From Ochotona curzoniae (lineage: Eukaryota; Chordata; Mammalia; Lagomorpha; Ochotonidae), in contig NW_024465886.1 in NCBI RefSeq assembly GCF_017591425.1, positions 714,501 to 778,500 of the forward strand: a DNA stretch of 64,000 nt, given 5' to 3'. A program made the translations under genes and the position numbers. Shown one piece after another: positions 1 through 11,280 of the stretch. The notes beneath the pieces were generated by a model. The model saw only the letters and a list, made by a program, of their open reading frames with translations, did no database searches and was not told where the DNA came from. The stretch's first letter is position 1; each line of letters starts with the position of its first letter.

Positions 1-1219
1 CTAGGAGAGTTGCCATTTGTCAGGGTAGCATGGGCCCCGTAATTGAACTCTCCCGAGGTCTGAATTGCTGCGAGGCAATGCATTCGGATCTTCAATGCCG
101 CCAGATTGTTTTCTTGTGTGTAGTTTTCCTGGGAGGATACTGTGGGCATTGATGCCATTTGGAACAAATCTTCAAAGAAATAGGCCAGAGTTCTTGGCTC
201 TGGCTGAGCTGTTTGAATCTCCTAGGTGACTTCAGAGGGTGGGGGAACGGCTGGGCCCTGGCCGGACTAATTGGAAATGATGCTCCCACAGAGAATCTGC
301 TGTTGATTTATTTGAAAAATCTCCCTGGATGAGGTGTGCTAGAACCACCTGCAGGACGTGCAGGCTGTAGATGGCTGAGCCTCGCTCTTCGCATTTGTGA
401 TGCAGTAGGTCTGGGCGGGGCCTCACAAGTAGTATTTATACGGGTACAGGTGCTGCTGATGCTGCTGGGCACCGGTGATGCTGGTGAGGACCACTGCTCT
501 CAGGGATGGTGGAGGACTGTAGACCCTCAGTCACCGTGGACAGCTGCTGTTTTCCTCTGAGCCCCGCCTTACACACTCCGTGACTCCCAGCTCCCCTCCC
601 AGACTACATGAGAAAACCTTAAATCCATCATGAACTTTTTCTTACAGGCTAAAAGTTTGCTTGGGAGTTGTGCTGTTAATAGCACAGGATTTCCTTCAAC
701 TGTTTAGGAATTTTATTTGTGGTACATGCAATTAGAATTTTGTACTAAAATCTGTTAGCTGTGTCAGTCATCTTTGAGAGCTCTGTCTTTGCCGGTCGTC
801 TCCACTTCATTTTCTTGTCATTTCGTGTGGCAGGTGCTTAGGTGGGAGAGACAGGGCAGTAGCGGCGTCAACCAGCTTCGCCTAAATCAGGTGTATGTGG
901 GCAGCTTCCGGCGTCACTCCCTGCGCGGAGGAATTCAATCATTGTCTGATGCTTGTCATTCCTGGAAAGCTGCTTTGACGAAAAAAAGTCTAGAGATGAA
1001 CAGCTATCTGAATGAATCTTAATGTTTTGTAAATTTTGATTCTTGACTTACCTCTGCATCCACAGGATTCCGATTTATTTGATCAAAATTAAACCATTTC
1101 AAATATACTTGGGATTTCTCACATAGCATTTTATCCGTCGCCTCCCCAGCTGGCGTCGTGAGGACAGTGCAGCTCTCGTGGATCTGTGTCGTTCTGAGTG
1201 GTTGGAAAAACACCTCCAT
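1..1219. other. unassigned host DNA
   Basis: No repeat family, RNA gene or credible exon is recognised. Open frames are under 85 codons and have no recognisable motifs. Confidence 0.5.
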
Positions 1220-1335
1220 CTCAACCAGCGTGAGTTTACTTAGCTGCAAAGTGGGACAGTAACTGTTATCGCAGAGTGCTGTTGGAAGAATCAGCTGTGA
1301 GAGGGACGGCCTAGGACTCAGCTAAGCGTCCAGTA
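1220..1335 (+). repeat. MIR SINE relic
   Basis: The stretch contains 'gcaaagtgggacagtaact' followed by a '...gctgttggaagaat...' tract. This follows the order of the MIR core and 3' region (the 'aaaatgggataataat' and 'gttgtgaggatt' blocks). It is strongly diverged, so the ends are approximate. Confidence 0.5.
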
Positions 1336-1521
1336 TGGAACAGTTGTGAGTGGTGGTGGTAAATGGTGTCTAGCAAGCTGCTGGGGTCTTGTGCAGGGAG
1401 GAAGACAATGAGCAGCACTAGAAAGCCGCCAAAGTTAGAGGACTCAACCAGCCTCACTCTCCAGGAAGTGTGAGTCCGCGCCCCTCGACGTCTCCTTCAC
1501 CCCCCTGGGGTAGATAAGTGT

Positions 1522-1835
1522 GCCTGCAGTAGAGCCCTTTGGGGTTAAGCTGCTGCCTTGTGAGCACTGCTTCAAGTCCCGGCTGCTCCACTTGCAATCC
1601 AGCTCCCTGCTAACGTGCCTGGGGAAGTAGTGGAGGATGACCCAACTGCTTGGGCCCTTGCACCCAAGTGGGGGACAAGAGAGAAGCTCCCAGCTTCTGG
1701 CTTCAGCTTGACCCAATTCCAGCTGTTTTTGCCATCTGGGGAGGGACCTAGTGGATGGAAGGCCTCTCTTTGTCTCCTGCTTACTCTAACTTTATCTTTC
1801 AGATAAATAAAATGAATCTTTTAAAAACAAAGTGA
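1522..1835 (+). repeat. CSINE (lagomorph tRNA-derived SINE), old copy
   Basis: The order of landmarks is that of a plus-strand CSINE: a degraded tRNA-like head, 'ccagctccctgcta', 'gcccttgcacccaagtgggg', 'ctggcttcagcttgacccaa', 'atctggggagggacc', then the 'agataaataaaatgaatctt' tail. The head is badly decayed and no target-site duplication is obvious. Confidence 0.85.
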
Positions 1836-1886
1836 GGGCATTTGAGGACAGATTCCCGCACTGATATAACCTTTGTAAATATACTG

Positions 1887-1890
<4 letters not shown>

Positions 1891-1936
<46 letters not shown>
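1891..1936 (+). repeat. (TG)n microsatellite
   Basis: About 23 perfect TG units lie a short distance downstream of the CSINE tail. Confidence 0.97.
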
Positions 1937-1939
<3 letters not shown>

Positions 1940-2972
1940 TGTCCAGGAACAACCTGGACACAGAGGGAGGAAGGCACGTATGTCTACTACAGACTATTCT
2001 AAATATGAGAGTCTTGGCTCCTTTAGGCTTAATTAAATGTGGAACTTGATTTAATTCTAGGATTGCCTTCACCATAGAAACTCCATCGTGTTTCTTTGAT
2101 GTTTGTACATCTTAATTCTGATTACCATACGCTTGCTATCTTTTAAGCTTGCTTATTTATGGCGTAAAGCTGTCATCACAGGGCAGGCTCTCCCCCCGTG
2201 CAGCCCGCGCTGAGGAACTCTGCCTTCCCTTGGATCAGGTGGACACGCAGCAGGAGCCTGTAGCTTTACACACCTGACAGACTTCTGAGAAGCAATATTC
2301 ATGTGAAAAATAAAACTAGAGGCCAAAACCCAAACCTAAAAAAACTCTGATTGCTCTTATCTTGGTGTGTTGACTTAAAACAGAAATATTATAACTGTAT
2401 AGTTACGTCACATATCACTAGTAGCTAACAGGAAATGTGTGTGTGTGTGTGTGTGTGTGTCCACTTGGACTGCTTTCAAGTACAGGAGCTCAGTGTGTTG
2501 ACTCAGTTGAGTGTTCCGTTGCGAACTGCCCACACTGCTCTCTCTATGTGTCTTAGTGTTCATGGCATGTGTTTGTTCTTGTGTTTTGGGAGAACCCTGA
2601 GGGCAGTTTTTGTCTTTGTAATTCACAGAAACAACTTTGGATAGTCATTCCCAAAGCAGTGAATGTAAATCATGCTTTAAGTATTTCTGTGAAAATCCTA
2701 TTTTAAATAACATCCCAGTCTTTATGCTATACCTGCTCTCTTGAGGTTTCGCTAATAACATTCATTTTCTCTCTTTTGCTGCTTTAATAAGCCCAGGAAA
2801 CAAGCACTGCTCTGGTTTCTTAAAGCTTGGCTTTTGCAGCCTCTTCCACCCACGGCCCATGAGTGGCTCTTCCTCTTGCTCCTTTGTCTCTGCTTTCTTC
2901 ATGTTCTATGTTCATTTACCTTTTCTATGCTCAATCTTGCAGCATTGACTCGTTTAGCTTAAGTCCATCTTC
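1937..2972. other. unassigned host DNA with a second (TG)n tract
   Basis: Apart from a perfect TG run at 2436-2460 I see no recognisable element. Nearby open frames simply read through the TG tract. Confidence 0.5.
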
Positions 2973-3150
2973 TTTTTTTTTTTTTAAAAAAATGTATTTA
3001 TTTTGTTGGGAAGGCAGATTTACAGAGAGGAGGAGAGCCCGAGAGAATGATCTTGCAACTGCTGGTTCACTCCACAAGTGGCAGTAATGGCCCGAGCTGA
3101 GCCGATCTGTAGTCAAGAGCCAGGAGCTGCTTCTGGGTCTCCCATGAGCT
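2973..3150 (-). repeat. CSINE, truncated
   Basis: On the minus strand a poly-A tail (T run at 2973-2985) is joined to 'ggaaggcagatttacagaga', 'ctggttcactccacaagtgg' and 'agagccaggagctgcttctg'. Copies normally continue for about 150 more bases to the tRNA-like head, and that half is missing here. Confidence 0.8.
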
Positions 3151-3778
3151 TGAATTTTATGGGCTATTTCTAGTGATTCAGAGGCTTACAAGGGAGGGTT
3201 CCCCGAGAACACTCGGGTCCGTGGCTCAGGTGCAGGCACATTTGCCTAGCGGCACATGAGCACCGAGGGAGGGCTGCTTGAGCTGGAGAGCCGTGGGGGA
3301 CACGGTGACGGTGGACGGCCTGTCCTGGTCTGCTGCCTGCAGTTTGCTCTTGGTCCCTGGCCAAGCAGCAGTGGGCCATCCGTTTGCGATCTGAGCTCCT
3401 GTTACTGAGAGAACCAAAGCTAAAATAAATAATTATTCTTGAGCTACGTGTGCCTCGCCGGCAGTTGTTCATACATATATGCTGCTTGGAAGCACAAGAC
3501 CTTGAGCTCTAGGAAAAGGTCTGAAGGTATTATTTAGAAAATTCTTTCTGATTCTTTTCTGATGAGTTGGATAATGATAGTTTAAGGCAAGCAGAAGCAC
3601 ACAGAGCTTGGGCTAAGCACACGTCACTCATCTCCGGGCGTGTTTGCAGAGCTGTGCAATGAGGAAGGCTTGCACTGTTTCACTTTGTTGAGCTTGAAAG
3701 GGCATTGTCTTGGACAGGATCCGACTTGTGAACACAGAGACACTGCCCACCCGTAGCCTCCTCTTTTTCTTTTTTTTT
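3151..3778. other. unassigned host DNA
   Basis: A moderately GC-rich stretch lies at 3220-3370. No motif, splice-framed exon or repeat is recognised. Confidence 0.45.
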
Positions 3779-4094
3779 CAAAAAAGATTTATCTTTACTG
3801 GACAATCAGACATATAGAAAGAAAGAGAGGAAGATCTTCCTTCCACTGATTTACTCCCCAGTGGCCGCAACAGCCAGAGCTGAGCTGATCCGAAGCCAGG
3901 AGCCAGGAGCTTATTCCAGATCTCCCACGCAAGTGCAGGATTCCGAGACCTTGGGCTGTCCTGGACTGCCCTCCCAGGCCACAAGCAGGGAGCTGCGTGG
4001 AAAGTAGGGCCACTGTGATAGGCACTGGCGCCCATTTGGGATCCTGGAGTGGGGAAGGCGAGGACTTTAGCCACTAGGCTACTGCGCCGGGCAC
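3779..4094 (-). repeat. CSINE, near full length
   Basis: In reverse complement it runs from the A-rich tail through 'gaggaagatcttccttccac', 'ctgatccgaagccaggagcc' and 'aggccacaagcagggagct' to the head around 'aggctactgcgccgggcac'. Most diagnostic blocks are preserved. Confidence 0.92.
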
Positions 4095-4689
4095 ACCCAT
4101 AGCCTGCTTTATTTTAAACGGGTTGAGCTTCTCAGGCACTGGGCTTAGGCTTTTCAAGTCTCAGGGCAAACATTTCCCATTGCCCCCAGACTGACATCCA
4201 GGAAGAGGCTCCCTCCCCACTCTCCCCCTGCGGGAGTGAGCGCTGGCCCTGGCACAGCTCACCTGTCTGCGGACATCCTTGCTTGTCCCTGCTGGCCTCC
4301 CAGGGGTTCCCTTCACTTGCTCCCGACTCAGGTGTGTGTGCGAAGAGCTGTCTGCGGTGCTCTGTCTCGTTGGTCTTTCTGGCCGCGGGGTGTGTGTGTG
4401 TGTGAAGCCACCTGCCCTATTGCTAGAAGCCACGTGGATTTGTCACTGGAGTGGACACTGCCTTACCCATGGCAGCTGCATGTCCTGGTTCTCTGTGTGT
4501 GTACACATGCATGAACAGTCATGTGGGTGTGTAAAGTCAAGAGCGTGCAGTGACGTGTTCCCGTAGGATCAGTAAATATTGATGTTGTTGATAATCAATT
4601 CCTACAAATAAAAGGTATGGAACATAGTGGGATTTCAGATGCTTCTCCTGCCAGTGCAGTACGCTTCCTAGCTCCTGTCTCAAGGCACT
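4095..4689. other. unassigned host DNA
   Basis: Contains short impure GT runs (for example 4388-4402). Nothing else is recognised. Confidence 0.4.
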
Positions 4690-5010
4690 TTAGGAAAAAC
4701 GGTTTCTATGTGTGTGTATTGAAGTAACAGAGAAACACTGGGAACGGAGAGCCAGAGAGAGACAGAGAGAGCAAAGACTGAAGAAGGCCTTGCTTTGACC
4801 GGTCCCCCCGACGTGCCCGCTGTGGCGAGGTGCGGCCAGCTGAAGCCAGCAGCCGGGAACTCTGGGGCTTCCATGGGGTACTAGAAACACTAGGAGCCCT
4901 TGGCCTCTGTGCTCCAAGAGTGTGAGCAGGGAGCTGAGCCAGAAGCAACGAAGCCAGACTGGCCAGGCACTCTGCAACGGGAAGCAGGCGTCCCAGGCAA
5001 CCAAATACTT
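4690..5010 (-). repeat. probable ancient CSINE
   Basis: A purine-rich tail side (agagagacagagagagc) is followed by 'gccagctgaagccagcagcc' and 'gagcagggagctgagccaga', in the order of a minus-strand CSINE but very diverged. Purine-rich unique DNA is the alternative. Confidence 0.45.
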
Positions 5011-7605
5011 CACAACAAAACCCTCGGTACACCTTATACACATTGAACAGATTTCACTTACTCCCAGATGCAGAGTCAATACTGATGCTTCGGAGTGAGA
5101 AACAGTGGGCCACAACCTCCCCTGGGAGGAAGGCGAACATCGGGAAGGGTTTACTAAGTAGGACACTTGAACCAGCGTGAAAGCTCTGTGTGTGTGTGTG
5201 CGTGCGAATGCTGACACTGGGCCAGTACTTGGCGTGTCGTGACCCTGGAATCCTTCCTGTCCTTGGCTCTGTTCTGGAATGCATGGCCGTCCTCCAGGCT
5301 GGCAGGAAGTCCTCCGAAGGTGAGTATCCTTACGGGGCTTTCCTCTGTCAGTTGCTGGACATATAACTCATTTTTCGAGAAAAATCCCGCCCTTTGGTCA
5401 TTAGCTGATTGGTTGCTCAGTAAATCTTCATTGAGTGAACTGATCTGGAACATCTGCAAAGAAGCTTCTAGGCTGCAGATCCGTGTTTCCTGTATCAGGG
5501 AACAGGAGGTGCAGGGCCAGCCCTGCTGTCGTGGGAGTCGCGTTGGCTTCGAGACAGGCAGAATAATAAACAGGCAAGCGGACCGAGATTGCACACAGCG
5601 GCCAGAGAGCTGACATTTCAGCTTCGAGGGAAACAATATGAGAGAACCATCCAGGCGGGGGCATGAGGCTGACATTTCGAAGGGCACGAAGCAGGTGAAT
5701 GTCGCCGGAACATGACAGACAGGGGACACAGCAATGCGTGTGAATTCTCAGCACTGAACAATGACTGGGTTAATTGCAATGGGATTTTTCCTTAACAAAC
5801 AGTATTGCAAGAAGAACTCAATAGGATCGAGCACGTTCACTTTTATTCCATTTGTCCCTTCCCCATGTAAGCTGTTTATCCCAGTTTTCCACGCGTTACG
5901 GGTCGGAATGCACACTAAAGCTAGCTTGGTGAGTGCTGGCTCCTCTGGGTGGAGTTCCTGCTCTGTGGAGAACAGATTCTGCAAAGGGAGCTTTGCACAC
6001 GAAGGGCACATCACAGCAAGCTTCTGGCTGCTTGCAATAAACAGATTGCAAATATGAAGAAATCACGCGCCCTCCCTTGGCTTAGCTTCATCTGATTGAC
6101 TGTTGTCTGATACGAGAGCTTCCTGAACTCTTAATCATGATTTACCAACGAATTGTTGGGAAAGCTGAGAACCTGCAATTACCCATCTGGTGGCACCTGC
6201 TGCTCTGCCGGGTGTTGGCAGGTTTCTCTCTCTCCCAGGGCTCATGGAAGGGGCTCCTCCCGTTGTTAAGGTAACATTCGCATGAGCGCTTCAAAAGAAC
6301 TTGACCTCACGGTTTTAAAGGTCTGAAGAAATGGACCATACTTTCCTAAAAGTCCTATAGATTTTGGCATCGGAGGAAATAAGGATTTGGAGGAAAACAT
6401 ATAGGCAAATAGAGTAACTGCCTGCAGTGGCATTAGGAAGCTGATTTTGTAAACTACACGTGTCACTGGTTGGAAATTATAGAGCATCATGGGTTCGCGT
6501 GCACCTGCAGTGAGATCCAGGGGGACCCAGGGGACTGTCCCCAGTGAGGCTGTGGGAGTGAGCCCAATGTGAGTGGCAGCTGGCAGCTTGGTGCTTGTTT
6601 TCAGCCAAGAAAGCCTTGCATGAAGAGTGTGGGCCGAGCAATGTGGCTGTGATTTAGTTCGGACTCGGTCACCCAGGGGAGAGATGGCCTCTTTACTGGT
6701 CTTTGTAAAATAGGGGTGCACTGGGCGTTGCCTCATCCTGGGTTTGCCAAGTGGATGGACTGGCAGCCTTGCAGCAGTGCAAGACATTCCTGCCACATCA
6801 GTCCCTCGGCGGCAGCAGTTTGAGCTGATAGGCCGTTTTCAGCTCCGAGAGCTGTAATGTTTGTTCAGCGTTTCCTTGCTTGCCTGGCTGCAGAACAGGA
6901 AATAGGGAAAAAACAAGTTTGTTTTCCTAGTGCAGTGAGAGCCCTCTAGTGGATAGCAGTGAGAATACAGACAATTCGAAGGTGGAATTATTTCCCTCTG
7001 AAAATTGTACCTGGTTTGAGGGACCTGAATTTTACATTTTGGGAAACTGAGTTCTTTCAGAAAATAATATGAATGTTTTGCAACTGCTGTGTGAGTATTT
7101 CATTTTCAGATGAGTTCAGTGCTGCTTGTACTAAGCTTGTTTAATGCATGCATCTTACACTGTTACAGTAAAGTGGCAGTGTGGTGAGGCCTCGTTAGCA
7201 CCGCCTGCTTCGCCCGAAGGAAGCGTTGCGGGCTCCGCACGTTCGGCACCGCGCATTTCTGAATGAAGGCTTGAACTGGGGAGTCTCGTGCTGAGAAGGA
7301 CGTGTGTCTGTGGAGAGGCAGAGGTGGGAATAGTACCTGCCGAGGAGACCGAACATGCTGATTCAGTCTTGAAGATCATTTTTTTCCCCAAAATGAGAAA
7401 ATTCAAAGTGCAAGTGGTGAAACAGCAACAACAAAAACCCTCACCAGATTTGAGCTGATTCCGACAGCTCGGGGAAGGTCATTTTGTGGTTTTCTGCTCA
7501 ATTATAAACATTTTCTTCAGTGTGTTTACCTACAGTTGTAGTTATTAACACAAATGAACTCCTTTGTGTTGGTCTGTTATTTTCCCCTTGTATTAAACAG
7601 TTTGA
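5011..7605. other. unassigned host DNA
   Basis: Holds two long minus-strand open frames, 5154-5729 (191 codons) and 6266-6796 (176 codons). Neither shows a domain, signal peptide or low-complexity signature I recognise, and a 64-kb window is expected to contain a few frames this long by chance. Confidence 0.4.
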
Positions 7606-7782
7606 TTAGCCCTGCGAGATGGCCTTGCAAGGATTGAGGTCCCATATGGGTGCTGGTTTGTGTCCTGGCTGCTGCTCTAACTGGAGGCACCTCCGTGGCC
7701 GACCTGAAGCTCCTGGCTCCTGGCTTCAGATCAGCTCAGCTCCCAGCCATTGTAGCCACTTGGGGAGTGAACCAGCATAAAT
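7606..7782 (+). repeat. CSINE with internal deletion
   Basis: The head part ('ccttgcaaggattgaggtcc', 'catatgggtgctggtttgtg') passes directly into the distal part ('agctcctggctcctggcttc', 'ccacttggggagtgaaccag'). The usual central block is missing. Confidence 0.8.
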
Positions 7783-7837
7783 ACAAATTACATTTATAAA
7801 TATATAAAATATGTTAGTATATATTTTAGCATGTTTA

Positions 7838-8117
7838 GATATTTTAATTTGTAAGGCAGAATGATAGGGAGGGAGAGAAGCAGAGGCCGTTGTTCCATAT
7901 GTTAATTGATTCTTCCAGTGGCTACCGAGCCAGTTCGGGGCCAGGCGGAAACAGGAGGTCAGGAATCCACTAAGTCCCCGGTTCTTGGGTCATCCGATGT
8001 GTGCTGGCAGCATTAGCACAGAGCCCATGTGCTTAGGGAGCTGTATTAGAAGTGCAGCTGCCAGGGCTTGAACTGGCACTAGTATGTGTTAGGCTTAACT
8101 CTGTGCTGCAGTGCTGG

Positions 8118-8120
<3 letters not shown>
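7838..8120 (-). repeat. CSINE, older copy
   Basis: Minus-strand landmarks appear in order: 'gtaaggcagaatgatagg', 'gggccaggcggaaacagg', 'cagggcttgaactggcac' and the degraded head 'gcttaactctgtgctgcagt'. The head abuts the GT microsatellite at 8122. Confidence 0.75.

Positions 8121-8121
<1 letters not shown>

Positions 8122-8159
<38 letters not shown>
8122..8159 (+). repeat. (GT)n microsatellite
   Basis: Nineteen perfect GT units start directly at the head end of a minus-strand CSINE. Confidence 0.97.
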
Positions 8160-8161
<2 letters not shown>

Positions 8162-9265
8162 TCTTACTCCGTAACAGTTCAGAACTCCGAGATGCTCCTT
8201 CGGACAGAGAAACGGGAAGATGGGTCCTGTCTGGCGCCCTCTGCTGTTGAGCACAGCCATGTGTTCTCTTGTCAGTATGGCTAACCTGCAGAAGTACCTG
8301 GAAGTTCTTAGCCTCTGTCTGCGCTGTAGTACATTGCCATTTAAAGCTGTAGACTAAGGGAACCTTCCAGAAGTTCATAGGAAGTACAGGTGGTGGAAGA
8401 ACTATGTGTGGGTTTTAAAAGATTTCTGCAGCAAAGTAAACATACTTATTGGTTGGCGAAGTTGAGAGAGAGACGGAATGAGAGAAAGAGAGAGGAGGGG
8501 AGCAGAGAGTTGGTTAGCTCTGCAGTCTTCAGAGTTCAGCCTCAGTTCAGGGCTCCCCCTTGGCAGGGCCCGGCTCCTTTGACTAGCCGTGGTGCTTCCC
8601 CGGGTGTGCGCTGGCACGAAGACGGATCTGATCGGATCTGATCGCAGGTGGAACTCGAGCCCTCGCCCCACGTGGAGGGTGCACTCCCTGTCCGCCAGCA
8701 GGTGCACACCCTGCCCCAGCAGAGCTCGCTGCATTGAAAGTTTGTATCGAGCGATGACTGTGGATTGGATTGTTAAACCTGCCGAAAGGATTTAATTCTA
8801 GAAAATAAGGCAGAGACAAGACAGCAGTGGATGCACGCAGGGTTTGGAAGGTGGTGTGCTCAAGCTGCAGCGTTCAAGGTCTTCTGCCCCTTCCGAAGTT
8901 GCCATCTTGCTGCGTCCTCTGCCCAGAATTGTTACACTTGTTTGTTTGAGGAGCAGGGTCAGTCCCTCTGAAGATAAGCCTCACAGTTTCATTTCTGGGA
9001 CCTCGAGTGTGCTTGTCTTCCCCCCACGGGGTGCTCATTGCTGACTGACTGTGGAGCATCGCTGCTTCTCTTAGTCATGGAACAAACCCAGCACCTTCCA
9101 GGGGCTGCACGAAGGCCTGTGTAACGCAGGAACCTGGACTGGAACAGAGTGGCCTGTCTAGTTCTCACGGCAGGCCTGTTGTTGAAGTCTGATTTGACTC
9201 TTATCTCATGCCTGTCCCGCGCCCCCGCTGTGTTCCGTCAAGAACCGAGAGCTCATGTCCATGCT
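8160..9265. other. unassigned host DNA
   Basis: Holds a purine-rich run at 8463-8507 that might be the tail of another decayed CSINE, and a short direct repeat of gatctgatcg at 8624-8643. Nothing coding is recognised. Confidence 0.4.
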
Positions 9266-9545
9266 TCTAAAAGATTTATTTTACTTATTGGAAGGCATAG
9301 TATCAGAGAAAGAAAAAAGGGGGAAGGAGATGGAGGAAAGAGAGAGAGAATGAATGAATCTTCCGTCTGTTGGTTCACTCCCCCAAGTGCCTGCAGAAGC
9401 TGGGGCTGGAGCAGAGTGGAGCCAGGAGCCAGCGACTCAACCAGGGCTCCCACATGGGTGCTTTGAACCCACGCTCTTGGGCCATCACATTCTGGCTCCC
9501 ACCTTGAGGTGTGGGTGTCCCAAGCGGTGACTTAATCATTATGCC
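9266..9545 (-). repeat. CSINE
   Basis: Tail 'aaagatttattttacttatt', then 'gttggttcactcccccaagt', 'gtggagccaggagccagcga' and 'agggctcccacatgggtgct', all minus-strand CSINE landmarks. It resembles the older subfamily shared with rabbit more than the young pika type. Confidence 0.85.
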
Positions 9546-9834
9546 AAATGTTTGCCACTGTTCCCACTGCGTGAGCACCACCACACTGAGGACCAAGCTT
9601 CTGGCACAAGCTCACTGGGGGACACACAGAAATTGCACCTATACCGTGGCAGGTGCCGCAGGTTCCCTAAGAGTCCTATGCATGCATGATGCCAACTTCT
9701 TCAATGGTTTTGTATCTTTCTCATACCTTTGCCACAAACATATGTACTGGTAAAATGACATAATTTTAAATTTTCACTTGGATAAAATTTTCCTTTTAAT
9801 TCTTTTAAAACTTTTAATTAAAAGTTTCTCTTTT

Positions 9835-10186
9835 AAAAATAGTTTGTGGGCCCGGAGCGGTGGCGCAAGTGGTTAAGGTCCTCACCTTGCACGCCCGGGA
9901 TCCCATGTGGGCGCCGGTTCTATCCCTGGCAGCCCCGCTTCCCTTCCAGCTCCCTGCCTGTGGCCTGGGAAAGCAGTCGAGGACGGCCCAAAGCTTTGGG
10001 ACCCTGCACCCGCGTGGGAGACCTGGAAGAGGCTCTTGGCTTCGGATCGGCATAGTATCGGCCGTTGCGCTCACTTGGGGAGTGAATCATCGGACGGAAG
10101 ATCTTCCTCTCTGTCTCTCCTCTCTGTATATCCACCTTTCCAATAAAAAAAATAATAAAAATAAATCTTTTAAAAAAATAGTTTGT
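9835..10186 (+). repeat. CSINE, young, with target-site duplication
   Basis: The SINE spans 9848-10173 and begins with the tRNA-like head gggcccggagcggtggcgca, with A-box-like (tggcgcaagtggttaagg) and B-box-like (ggttctatcc) pol III promoter motifs. It ends in 'tttccaataaaaaaa' and an A-rich tail. The 13-bp direct repeat aaaaatagtttgt at 9835-9847 and 10174-10186 is a clean L1-type target-site duplication. It is one of the two best preserved copies here. Confidence 0.97.
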
Positions 10187-10703
10187 TCTTCAAAAGTGCC
10201 AGATGGACAAATATTTAACTACACCCTCTGTTGCCTTGCAGAGCCTCAGCAAGCCAGCACACCTTGGCTCTGTTGTGTAACCATCCATATATGGAGGTCT
10301 TTTTTTTTTTTTCAGAGTATAGTTTGTACCCGAAGGACAGCACTGCACCCGTTGATGTTCTCTCAGGATGGGGTCGCCCTCCTCGGCCTGTGCGCACATT
10401 TCCGGCTTCAGTAGCAAAGCCAATGGAAATATTTGTGGTAAAAGCTGATCTGTTCCTTTCATTCCCACTATGGGGTATTCCTCAGCAATTTTACTGGAAG
10501 AAAACAGTCTGACTGCCTCGGATGCTCCCTCTGTTTACGCAGGGTGTCGGAGGAGGGGAGGGCTTGAGCAGTCCGCGTGACCTCCATTGTTCTCGACCCT
10601 GCTGGGATGCCTTATTTTGTTTTACCTGGTAATCCTTTGATTACCACGGCCAGGAATCACTCTGTTCGTTCCTGTCAGTACTTGATGGGCTTTTCCCAAA
10701 AGG
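10187..10703. other. unassigned host DNA
   Basis: Nothing recognised apart from a T12 run near 10300. Confidence 0.4.
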
Positions 10704-10792
10704 CTAGGCAGGAGCCCTTGGGTGGGCAGCCTAGGCAGGAGCCCTTGGGTGGGCAGCCCAGGCACGGAGCCCTTGGGTGGGCTGCCCAGGCT
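10704..10792 (+). repeat. 27-bp tandem repeat (minisatellite), about 3.3 copies
   Basis: Units start at 10704, 10731 and 10758 with the core ggagcccttgggtgggc. The first two are identical; the third has one insertion and two substitutions, and a partial fourth follows. The perfect identity of the first two units suggests recent duplication. Confidence 0.95.
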
Positions 10793-11017
10793 GAGAATAG
10801 ATGGTTATATTTTTAGCTCTCCTCATCACAACCAGGTCACTCCTGTCTTTCGTGTATTTTGATTCAGTGAGATGTAGTGTTCACCAAGTGAAAACAGCCC
10901 CGCTCTGTGTGTTTGGGGAGTTTTAGGGATAACAGTGTCCCCTACTTCATGGAGGTGTCATCCCCAGTTACTGTCAGAACCCAAGTGGACTCAGTAGGAA
11001 ACTTGTTTTCTTTCCAA

Positions 11018-11280
11018 AGATTTATTTATTTTTAAAAGTCAGAATTATAGACAGGAAGCGAGACAGAGAGAAAAAGAGAGAGAGACAGCACGAGCTTCCA
11101 TTGGCTGGTTCACTCCCCAGAAGGCTGAGTGCCCGGACGGGCCACCTGAGCTGCTTGCGTATGCAGTGGCCCTGTCGCAGTGGTGGCTTCCCCTGCTGCT
11201 GGCGGCACTTGGTGCCCCGGCGTGTGCCCAGGCTGTGGTTCAGGAGAGGAATGGCACTCCTGTCAGTCAACAGGCCCTCT
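11018..11280 (-). repeat. CSINE, diverged
   Basis: Tail 'aaagatttatttattttta', a purine tract (agagagaaaaagagagagag) and 'ggctggttcactccccagaa' are clear. The rest is much altered. Confidence 0.7.

Noticed and set aside
1842..2036. Cys-Val repeat proteins at TG tracts (also 2435-2644 and 8033-8378)
   Set aside because: Artefacts of translating TG/CA dinucleotide repeats.
5154..5729. 191-codon minus-strand open frame
   Set aside because: Part of it reads through a GT run and nothing in the rest resembles a known protein family.
6266..6796. 176-codon minus-strand open frame
   Set aside because: No recognisable motif; within the chance expectation.
9860..10414. 184-codon plus-strand frame and similar frames at 25836-26207
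   Set aside because: They are translations of the CSINE and recur at every young copy.
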